DNA of 64,000 bases. Source: Ramlibacter lithotrophicus. Its GTDB lineage: Bacteria > Pseudomonadota > Gammaproteobacteria > Burkholderiales > Burkholderiaceae_C. Where the stretch lies: positions 1 through 64,000 of the forward strand of contig NZ_VTOX01000010.1 in the NCBI RefSeq assembly GCF_012184415.1. Direction: 5' to 3'. A program made the translations under genes and the position numbers. Shown piece by piece: positions 52,806 to 59,716 of this stretch. Position 1 is the stretch's first letter. Each line of letters begins with the position of its first letter. Below the pieces are notes generated by a model. That model did no database searches and was not told where the DNA came from. It was given only the letters and a program-made list of their open reading frames with translations.

Positions 52806-53714
52806 ATGCCAGTTTACAGCATGACCGGGTACGCAAGCGCCCAGCACAGTGGCGCGCCGGCGGGCTCGGCGGCTGAAGCCAGGGGCGGCCGCCTCGGCCT
52901 GGAGATCCGCTCGGTCAACAGCCGTTTTCTCGACCTGTCGTTCCGCCTGTCCGAGGAACTGCGCCAGCACGAGCCCGCGCTGCGCGAGCTGGTCGCCGCG
53001 CGCATCAAGCGGGGCAAGGTCGAAGTGCGCGGCTACCTCGAGTCGACGTCGGGCGACGTGCTGCGCGATCCGTCGCCGCGGCTGCTGCAGCGGCTCGGCG
53101 CCCTGCAGGACCAGGTCCGCACCTGGCTGCCGGATGCGCGCCCGCTCGGCATCGCCGAAGTGATCCGCCTGGCGGAGACCGACGGTGGCGCGGCGGCGGA
53201 CTGGTCCGAAGCCCTGCCCCGCCTGGCCCGCGGCGCGCTCGACGACCTGATGGCGGCCCGCGAGCGCGAAGGTTCCCGGGTCGCCGCCATGATGCTCGGC
53301 CACCTGAGGCAGTTGCGCGATCTGGTGCAGCAGGCGCAGCCGCTGGTGCCGCAGCTGGTCGAGCAGCAGCGCACGCGGTTCCTCGAACGGTGGAAGGAGG
53401 CGATGGCGCTCGCCGATGGCGCCGCCGTGCCTGAAACGGCGCAGGACCGCGCGCTCACCGAGGCAACGGCATTCGCCATCCGCATCGACGTGGCCGAGGA
53501 GCTGATGCGGCTCGGCTCCCACATCGACGAGATCGAGCGGCTCGTGAAGAAGGGCGGCGAGATCGGCAAGCGCCTGGACTTCCTGATCCAGGAGCTGCAC
53601 CGCGAGGCCAACACACTCGGCTCCAAGTCCGCGGCGCTGGAACTGACCCGCATTTCGGTCGACATGAAGGTCCTGATCGAGCAGATGCGCGAGCAGGTCC
53701 AGAACATCGAGTAA
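52806..53714 (+). CDS. yicC: YicC family endoribonuclease-like protein
   Basis: A 302-residue YicC protein. The start MPVYSMTGYASAQHS at 52806 is the usual one; codons upstream are not conserved. LEIRSVNSRFLDLSFRL lies near residue 38, and the C-terminal DUF1732 domain ends with GKRLDFLIQELHREANTLGSK and KVLIEQMREQVQNIE. E. coli YicC is an RNase implicated in sRNA turnover. It normally precedes gmk directly; here a lipoprotein gene has come between. Confidence 0.93.
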   Translation: MPVYSMTGYASAQHSGAPAGSAAEARGGRLGLEIRSVNSRFLDLSFRLSEELRQHEPALRELVAARIKRGKVEVRGYLESTSGDVLRDPSPRLLQRLGALQDQVRTWLPDARPLGIAEVIRLAETDGGAAADWSEALPRLARGALDDLMAAREREGSRVAAMMLGHLRQLRDLVQQAQPLVPQLVEQQRTRFLERWKEAMALADGAAVPETAQDRALTEATAFAIRIDVAEELMRLGSHIDEIERLVKKGGEIGKRLDFLIQELHREANTLGSKSAALELTRISVDMKVLIEQMREQVQNIE

Positions 53715-53735
53715 TCCCTTCCTGGAAACGGGTTT

Positions 53736-53790
53736 CCTACTGTTGCAGGGTGTTACCGCCGGTAGCATCCGCACCTCAACAGCAGTAGGA
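53736..53790 (+). promoter_or_regulatory. Leader hairpin covering the ribosome site of the TTG-start lipoprotein gene
   Basis: TCCTACTG plus TTG (53736-53746) can pair with CAA plus CAGTAGGA (53777-53790), 8 bp then a 3-base bulge then 3 bp. The second arm contains the TAGGAG ribosome site of the gene starting at 53798. The enclosed part holds a small TACC/GGTA hairpin. The structure would hide the ribosome site until it melts; this is inferred from pairing only. Confidence 0.4.
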
Positions 53791-53797
53791 GACAACC

Positions 53798-54877
53798 TTG
53801 CAGATCAGGAAGACCTTGTTGACGGTCGCCGTCGCGGCCGCGCTGGGCGCTTGCGGCGGCGGCAGCGACACGATGGAGGCCGCGACGCCCGCGGTCACCG
53901 CGAGCGCCTTGCGCTCGCAGGCGCAGGCCTTGCGCAATGCCGGCGTCACGCCCGAAGAGGCCGCGCGCCAGTTGATGGACGCCGCCGAGTCGGCGCCCCA
54001 ATACGCCGGCTACTTCCCCAGCCATCAGCCGACGCAGTCCGCGGGCCCGTTCCATTACCGCCACTACCCCGAGACCGGCGTCTACCTGGGCGTCGTCGTG
54101 GTCGCCGGCACGAGTTACGAAGTAGGCGCGATCTACGTCATCGGCGGACCCTTCGGCGGCTCGATCGACGCGCCGGTGCCGCAAGGCCTCGTGACGAACT
54201 ACATCACTCCGGTGGCGCCGACGCCGACGACCCCGCCGCCGGCCGGGGCCGGCAACGGCTGCTTCGACCTGGCCCTGCTGGACACCCAAGGCACGCGGCT
54301 CACGGTGAGCTATTCGTACACGGGGGCGATGACCGGCACCCAGACCATCGACTCCACCGTCGGCGGGCTGGTCTCGTTCCAGGGCTACCAGGCGCGCGAA
54401 ACGGTCACCGCCACCACCAGCTCGATGCAAGGCGGCTTCACGATCACGGCGAAGGTATATGCGGCCCGCACTGGCGTGGGCGAGGTCACCCAGTACGGAA
54501 TGGCCACCGAAGAGTCGACGCTGGCTCCCGCGATGCGCACCGTCTACACGCCGCCATGGGTCGACCGCACCGCCTCGCTCGCCATCGGCGAGTCGTTCAC
54601 GGCGACGCAGAACACCTCGTACTCCTACGTCATCAACGGCGCGGAGACACCTGGCGGGTCGTACCAGACCTCGTCCACCACGACCTACCTCGGCAACGAG
54701 ACCGTGACCGTGCCGGCGGGCACCTACGACGCATGCAAGTTCGAGGTGAGCTCCGGCCCCGGCTCGGCGCCGAGCACGAACTGGTTCGTCCGCGGCAAGG
54801 GGCTGCACGTCAAGTCGGTCAACGGCGGCGTGGTGATGGAGGCCACTTCCGTGAAGCTGAACGGCCAGGCGCTCTGA
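53798..54877 (+). CDS. Lipoprotein of unknown function
   Basis: A 359-residue predicted lipoprotein that starts at TTG with TAGGAGA seven bases upstream; no ATG or GTG fits the signal peptide better. The lipobox is LGAC (Cys19), followed by a GGGSD linker. A Pro/Ala-rich linker (TPVAPTPTTPPPAGAG, near 140-155) separates a helical-to-mixed N-terminal part from a Thr/Ser-rich beta domain (165-355), in which GNETVTVPAGTYDACKFEV near 308 recalls a DUF3108/TapB-like lipoprotein fold. The gene interrupts the conserved yicC-gmk neighbourhood. Function unknown. Confidence 0.75.
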   Translation: MQIRKTLLTVAVAAALGACGGGSDTMEAATPAVTASALRSQAQALRNAGVTPEEAARQLMDAAESAPQYAGYFPSHQPTQSAGPFHYRHYPETGVYLGVVVVAGTSYEVGAIYVIGGPFGGSIDAPVPQGLVTNYITPVAPTPTTPPPAGAGNGCFDLALLDTQGTRLTVSYSYTGAMTGTQTIDSTVGGLVSFQGYQARETVTATTSSMQGGFTITAKVYAARTGVGEVTQYGMATEESTLAPAMRTVYTPPWVDRTASLAIGESFTATQNTSYSYVINGAETPGGSYQTSSTTTYLGNETVTVPAGTYDACKFEVSSGPGSAPSTNWFVRGKGLHVKSVNGGVVMEATSVKLNGQAL

Positions 54878-54896
54878 GCCTGCCCGGCCGGGCGCG

Positions 54897-54927
54897 AAGC
54901 CGGCCGGCCGCGAGGCCCGGCCGGCTT
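54897..54927 (+). terminator. Hairpin after the lipoprotein gene
   Basis: Stem AAGCCGGCCGG (54897-54907) with CCGGCCGGCTT (54917-54927), nine-base loop, followed by GCTTCG without a real T-run. A modest terminator between the lipoprotein gene and gmk. Confidence 0.5.
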
Positions 54928-54990
54928 GCTTCGTCCGGGGCGACGCGGCACCGGCTGATAAGATAGCCGGCCCCAGAACGCCGACAACCA

Positions 54991-55611
54991 GTGGACTACC
55001 CAGGCAACCTTTTCGTGGTCGCCGCGCCGAGCGGCGCGGGCAAATCGAGCCTCGTCAAGGCCTTGCTGGAGCTCGATTCCCAGGTGCAGCCGTCGGTGTC
55101 GCACACCACGCGGCCGCCGCGCGGCCAGGAAAAGCACGGGCGCGAGTACTACTTCGTGTCGGAGCAGGAATTCGACCAGATGGTGCTGGCCGACGGCTTC
55201 GTCGAATGGGCCTTCGTGCACGGCAACCGCTACGGCACCTCCAAGCGGGCGATCGAGGAGCGCATCGCCCGCGGCGCCGACGTGATCCTGGAGATCGACT
55301 ACCAGGGCGCGCTGCAGATCAAGCGGATCTTCGCCAACGCCGTGCTGATCTTCATCCTGCCGCCCAGCTGGGACGAGCTGCGCTCCCGGCTCCAGCGGCG
55401 CGGCGAGGATTCGCCGGACACCATCGACCTGCGGCTGCAGAATGCCGCGGAAGAGATGGCACAGGCGAGGGAATTCGACTTCGTTATAATCAACGAGTTG
55501 TTCGAACGAGCCCTTTTCGACCTGAAGGCCATCGTTCATGCCCAGCGGCTGAAGTTCTCCGCGCAACGCCGCGCCCGGGCCGAGACCTTCAAGGCCCTCC
55601 ACATCCTCTGA
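54991..55611 (+). CDS. gmk: Guanylate kinase
   Basis: A 206-residue kinase that phosphorylates GMP to GDP. Start GTG 54991; the P-loop APSGAGKSS lies at 12-20, [17 protein letters not shown] near 37 binds GMP, and [17 protein letters not shown] near 136 is the lid. The length is normal. It leads gmk-rpoZ-spoT, a conserved group that links guanine nucleotides and the stringent response. Confidence 0.95.
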   Translation: MDYPGNLFVVAAPSGAGKSSLVKALLELDSQVQPSVSHTTRPPRGQEKHGREYYFVSEQEFDQMVLADGFVEWAFVHGNRYGTSKRAIEERIARGADVILEIDYQGALQIKRIFANAVLIFILPPSWDELRSRLQRRGEDSPDTIDLRLQNAAEEMAQAREFDFVIINELFERALFDLKAIVHAQRLKFSAQRRARAETFKALHIL

Positions 55612-55624
55612 AAAGACCCCGCAC

Positions 55625-55828
55625 ATGGCACGCATCACCGTCGAAGACTGCTTGCAGCACATTCCCAACCGGTTCCAGCTCGTGCTGTGCGCCACCTACC
55701 GCGCCCGCATGCTGAGCCAGGGCCACGCGCCCAGGATCGAGAGCAAGAACAAGCCGGGCGTCACCGCCCTGCGCGAGATCGCCCAGGGCAAGGTCGGCCT
55801 GGAAATGCTCAAGAAGGTCCCCGGCTGA
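55625..55828 (+). CDS. rpoZ: RNA polymerase omega subunit
   Basis: A 67-residue omega subunit that helps assemble RNA polymerase and takes part in (p)ppGpp response. [20 protein letters not shown] is the family N-terminus, followed by [11 protein letters not shown] near residue 46. It lies 13 bases after gmk and is followed by a strong terminator. Confidence 0.96.
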   Translation: MARITVEDCLQHIPNRFQLVLCATYRARMLSQGHAPRIESKNKPGVTALREIAQGKVGLEMLKKVPG

Positions 55829-55861
55829 CGCCGCGCCACCGGCCCTCCGGCCCCGGAACAG

Positions 55862-55884
55862 GCACCGCATTGCGGTGCTTTTTT
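55862..55884 (+). terminator. Intrinsic terminator between rpoZ and spoT
   Basis: GCACCGC (55862-55868) with GCGGTGC (55872-55878), three-base loop and six T. It ends gmk-rpoZ and means spoT has its own or read-through transcription. Confidence 0.85.
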
Positions 55885-55928
55885 GTTATGTGGGCGCTCA
55901 CGAGCCGCGCGCTTGTTACGATGTGGGC

Positions 55929-58196
55929 ATGAGCGCCGTGCTGCAGCCCTCCTCCGGGCGGGGCAAACCCCCAGAGGCGCCCCCGGTCGAGAGCCCGGCG
56001 GCGGCGAACGCGGCTGCCGCCAGCTTTGCCGCGCTCACGGCCCGGCTCGACTACCTGGACGCGACCGAGGCCGAGCAGGTCCGCCGCGCCTACCGCTTCG
56101 CCGACGAGGCCCACCTGGGGCAGATCCGGGCCAGCGGCGAGCCCTACATCACCCATCCCATCGCCGTCGCGGCCCAGTGCGCCGAATGGAAGCTGGACGT
56201 GCAGGCGCTGATGGCGGCGCTGCTGCACGACGCGATCGAGGACTGCGGCGTCACCAAGCCGCAGCTGATCGAGCGCTTCGGCCCGGCCGTCGCCGAACTG
56301 GTGGACGGGCTGACCAAGCTCGACAAGCTGCAGTTCACGACGCGCGAGGAAAACCAGGCGGAGTCGTTCCGCAAGATGCTGCTGGCGATGGCCCGCGACG
56401 TGCGGGTGATCCTGATCAAGCTGGCCGACCGCACCCACAACATGCGGACGCTGGCCGACGTGCCGCGCGAAAAGTGGGCCCGCATCTCGTCTGAGACGCT
56501 GGACATCTACGCGCCCATCGCGCACCGGCTCGGCCTGAACCAGACCTACCGCGAACTGCAGGAACTGGCCTTTCGCCACCTGCGCCCCTGGCGGCACGCC
56601 ACGCTGACCAAGGCGGTGACCCGGGCGCGCAACCGGCGCCGCGACCTGATCCAGAAAGTGCAGCGCGAGCTCGAGACCGCCTTCGAGCAGGCCGGCATGC
56701 AGGTGCGCATCGCCGGGCGCGAGAAGACCGTCTATTCCATCTACCGCAAGATGGAGGAAAAGCACCTCTCGTTCGCCCAGGTGACCGACATCTACGGCTT
56801 CCGGATCGTGGTGCCCACGGTGATGGACTGCTACCGCGCGCTCGGGGTGCTGCACCAGATGTACAAGCCGGTGCCGGGGCGCTTCAAGGACCACATCGCG
56901 ATCCCCAAGGTCAACGGCTACCAGTCGCTGCATACGACGCTGGTCGGCCCGGCCGGCGTGAACGTCGAATTCCAGATGCGCACGGAGGCGATGCACCTCG
57001 TCGCGGAATCCGGCGTCGCGGCGCACTGGCTCTACAAGGCCGACCATCCCGGCGAAGGCGCCGAGGGCCTGGGCACCAAATGGCTGCAGTCGCTGCTCGA
57101 CATCCAGCACGAGACGCGCGACGCCGCGGAGTTCTGGGACCACGTCAAGATCGACCTGTTCCCCGACGCCGTCTACGTGTTCACGCCCAGGAGCCAGATC
57201 ATGGCGCTGCCGCGCGGCGCCACCGTCGTCGACTTCGCCTATGCGATCCACAGCGACGTCGGCGACCGCACCGTGGCCGCCAAGATCAACGGCGTGCAGG
57301 TGCCGCTGCGCACCGAACTGAAGAACGGCGACGTCGTCGAAGTGGTCACCGCGCCGGTGTCGACGCCCAACCCGGCCTGGCTGGGCTTCGTGCGCACCGG
57401 CCGCGCCCGCTCGAAGATCCGGCACCACCTGAAGTCGCTGGCGCAGGCCGAATCGCAGGAGCTGGGCGAAAAGCTGCTGGCGCAGGCCGTGCGGGCGGAG
57501 GGCCTGGAAAAGCTGCCGCAGGACGACGAGGAACACCACCCGATCTGGGAGAAGCTGCTGCGCTTCACGGGCAACCGCACTCGGGCCGAACTGCTCACCG
57601 ACATCGGGCTGGGCAAGCGCATCGCCAGCATCGTTGCCAAGCGGCTGGTGACCATGCTGGCCGAGCGCGGCGAAAAGCCGGACCAGTTGCTGATCACGCG
57701 CGAGCGCTACACGGCGCACGAGAACGTCTCGCAGGGCGAGGTCACCCTGGACGGCAGCGAGAACGCGTCGGTGCAGTTCGCGACCTGCTGCCGGCCGGTC
57801 CCGGGCGACCGGATCCTCGGCTACCTGGGCCGCGGCGAAGGGCTGGTGGTGCATTGCGACGACTGCGCCGTGGCGCGGCGGCTGCAGAGCCGCGATCCCG
57901 AGCGCTTCATCGGCGTGGAGTGGGCGGACGAGCCGGTGCGGCCGTTCGAGGCCAGCGTGCTGGTCACGGTGACCAACGGCAAGGGCGTGCTGGCGCGGGT
58001 GGCCGTCGCGGTCGCCAGCGCCGAGGCGGACATCACCCACGTCGACATGGGCGACCAGCGGGCCCAGGACGCCACCGACCTGCGGTTCGTGATCGCGGTG
58101 CGCGACCGCGCGCACCTGGAGTCGGTGATGCGCACCTTGCGCCGCACGCCCTCGGTGATGAACGTGCAGCGCGCGCGCGCCGGCGGGAACGCCTAG
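55929..58196 (+). CDS. spoT: Bifunctional (p)ppGpp synthetase/hydrolase SpoT
   Basis: A 755-residue RelA/SpoT enzyme. The start at ATG 55929 fits the family. The HD hydrolase domain (about 45-200) has AASGEPYITHPIAVA-like ASGEPYITHPIAVAAQ and LLHDAIEDC, with the HD pair intact; the synthetase domain (about 235-390) has GREKTVYSIYRKM and DIYGFRIVV; TGS (about 415-480) and a C-terminal ACT domain (about 675-750) follow. Hydrolase residues are present, so it is SpoT rather than RelA. The last codons overlap the 3' end of the convergent greB gene by 4 bases. Confidence 0.95.
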   Translation: MSAVLQPSSGRGKPPEAPPVESPAAANAAAASFAALTARLDYLDATEAEQVRRAYRFADEAHLGQIRASGEPYITHPIAVAAQCAEWKLDVQALMAALLHDAIEDCGVTKPQLIERFGPAVAELVDGLTKLDKLQFTTREENQAESFRKMLLAMARDVRVILIKLADRTHNMRTLADVPREKWARISSETLDIYAPIAHRLGLNQTYRELQELAFRHLRPWRHATLTKAVTRARNRRRDLIQKVQRELETAFEQAGMQVRIAGREKTVYSIYRKMEEKHLSFAQVTDIYGFRIVVPTVMDCYRALGVLHQMYKPVPGRFKDHIAIPKVNGYQSLHTTLVGPAGVNVEFQMRTEAMHLVAESGVAAHWLYKADHPGEGAEGLGTKWLQSLLDIQHETRDAAEFWDHVKIDLFPDAVYVFTPRSQIMALPRGATVVDFAYAIHSDVGDRTVAAKINGVQVPLRTELKNGDVVEVVTAPVSTPNPAWLGFVRTGRARSKIRHHLKSLAQAESQELGEKLLAQAVRAEGLEKLPQDDEEHHPIWEKLLRFTGNRTRAELLTDIGLGKRIASIVAKRLVTMLAERGEKPDQLLITRERYTAHENVSQGEVTLDGSENASVQFATCCRPVPGDRILGYLGRGEGLVVHCDDCAVARRLQSRDPERFIGVEWADEPVRPFEASVLVTVTNGKGVLARVAVAVASAEADITHVDMGDQRAQDATDLRFVIAVRDRAHLESVMRTLRRTPSVMNVQRARAGGNA

Positions 58197-58756
58197 CCTG
58201 GCGCGCCCGGCGCCGGGTAGCTGACCTCCAGCACTTCGATCTCCTGCACGCCGGCCGGCGTCGCGAGCTTCACGACGTCGCCTTCGTGTGCCTTGAGCAG
58301 CGCCCGCGCGATCGGCGAGATCCAGCTGACCTGCCCCTGCGCGCTGTCGGCCTCGTCGATGCCCATGATGGTCACGGTGCGCTCCTGCCCGGACGGCTCG
58401 GCGTAGGTCACGGTGGCGCCGAAGAACACCTGGTCGCGGCCGTGGTGCACCGAGGGGTCGGTGACCTCGGCGATCTCGAGCCGCCTGGTCAGGAACCGGA
58501 TGCGGCGGTCGATCTCGCGCAGGCGCTTCTTGCCGTACAGGTAATCGCCGTTCTCCGAGCGGTCGCCGTTGCCCGCCGCCCAGTGCACCACTTCGACCAC
58601 CTGCGGCCGCTCCTGGTCGATCAGCTGCATCAGTTCGGCGCGCAGCCGCGCATACCCTTGCGGGGTGATGTAGTTCTTGCCGCCGGCGGGCGGCGCGGCC
58701 GTGACGCTTTCCTCTTCGTCGGCGTCGTCGCGCTCCCTGGTGAACGCCTTGTTCAT
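58193..58756 (-). CDS. greB: Transcription elongation factor GreB
   Basis: A 187-residue Gre factor that stimulates transcript cleavage by stalled RNA polymerase. The coiled-coil has the GreB acidic tip region (GNGDRSENGDYLYGKKRLRE, near 65-84) with the Asp and Glu of the catalytic loop, and the C-terminal FKBP-like domain ends in ARALLKAHEGDVVKL. The 30-residue N-terminal extension (KAFTRERDDADEEES) is acidic and typical of GreB in this group. It is convergent with spoT. Confidence 0.93.
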   Translation of the reverse strand: MNKAFTRERDDADEEESVTAAPPAGGKNYITPQGYARLRAELMQLIDQERPQVVEVVHWAAGNGDRSENGDYLYGKKRLREIDRRIRFLTRRLEIAEVTDPSVHHGRDQVFFGATVTYAEPSGQERTVTIMGIDEADSAQGQVSWISPIARALLKAHEGDVVKLATPAGVQEIEVLEVSYPAPGAPG

Positions 58757-58792
58757 GCCGCAAGCATAGCCGCGTGCGTCGGGGCGCGCCGC

Positions 58793-58824
58793 GCTCTCCT
58801 ACAGCGGGATGGACGCTCTCCTAC
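58793..58824. repeat. GCTCTCCTAC direct repeat pair
   Basis: GCTCTCCTAC occurs at 58793-58802 and 58815-58824, 22 bases apart, between divergent greB and the kinase-like gene at 58978. On the other strand this is a GTAGGAG repeat, comparable to the GTAGGCA array at 39103. Confidence 0.4.
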
Positions 58825-58977
58825 GCCCGCCGGACTGCGGTTGGGGCACAGTCGGATGCAAGGAGCCCCGCGGGCTTCCGTTCCGCTGCGCCGGCGCTTG
58901 CCAGCCGGCCAGCCTCCACGAAAGACGAACATGAGTGTGCAGGTGCAAATGGGCCGGTTCCCGGCGGGAGAATCGCG

Positions 58978-59703
58978 GTGTCCGTAACGGCCGAGCAAAC
59001 GGCGGCGGAAACGGGCAGCACCGCCGGCCGCAAGGGGCGGCTCGGCGCCGAGTCCGCCCGCTACGGCGTGCTGCGCCGGCTGGCTCCCTCCCTGAAGCAC
59101 GACATGGTGGTGAACCTGCAGGCGGTCGCCATGATGGCGGAGGTGCTGAACGCGCGGCTGGAGCGCGGGTCGCCGGCGCCTTCGGAGTTCCAGGCGAGCA
59201 TCTCCAAGCTGAACCGGCTGGCGCGCGACGCGGTGATGAACTGTCTGAAGGTCGCCGCCTGGATCCAGCCGGTCGAGGACGAAGGCATCCGCCTGCCCCA
59301 GGGCGTCGACGAATGCCTGGCGCTGCTGGCCAGCAACTTCAATTTCCGCGGCTTCAGCGTCGCCAGGGACGTCGCCGAGACCGATTTCGAGGTGTCGCGC
59401 GTGGCGTTGCGGCACCTCCTCACGGCCACCTTGATCACGCTGACCGACGCCGCGGCCGGCCCGTGCGAAGTCCGGGTGAAGGCCGAGGTGGTCGGCGGGA
59501 TGGCGCAGATCACGGTGCGCGTCGCACCGCGCCCCGACGCGGAAGGACTTCCGTTCGAGCCCGGCTACCGCCAGCTCGAATGGGCGGACGTGCAGGCGCT
59601 GGCGGAGGCCGAAGCGGTGGAGCTCGTGCGCAGCCCGGACATGGTGCAGCTGCGCATGCCGCGGGCGGTCGCGATGGCCCCGCTGCAGATCGCGCCGCTC
59701 TGA
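58978..59703 (+). CDS. Degenerate histidine-kinase-like protein
   Basis: About 241 residues from GTG 58978, with GGGAG 7 bases upstream. Residues 29-95 resemble a histidine-kinase dimerisation hairpin, with LAPSLKHDMVVNLQ carrying His41-Asp42 at the usual phosphorylation position. The following segment (about 120-215) sits where the ATPase domain should be, but the N-box reads LLTATLITLTDAA without its Asn and there are no DxGxG or GxGxG loops. So it cannot be a normal kinase; it may be a phosphotransfer protein or a scaffold. It is beside a PAS-GGDEF-EAL gene and a lone receiver gene. Confidence 0.65.
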   Translation: MSVTAEQTAAETGSTAGRKGRLGAESARYGVLRRLAPSLKHDMVVNLQAVAMMAEVLNARLERGSPAPSEFQASISKLNRLARDAVMNCLKVAAWIQPVEDEGIRLPQGVDECLALLASNFNFRGFSVARDVAETDFEVSRVALRHLLTATLITLTDAAAGPCEVRVKAEVVGGMAQITVRVAPRPDAEGLPFEPGYRQLEWADVQALAEAEAVELVRSPDMVQLRMPRAVAMAPLQIAPL

Positions 59704-59716
59704 GCCGGCCGCGCGC

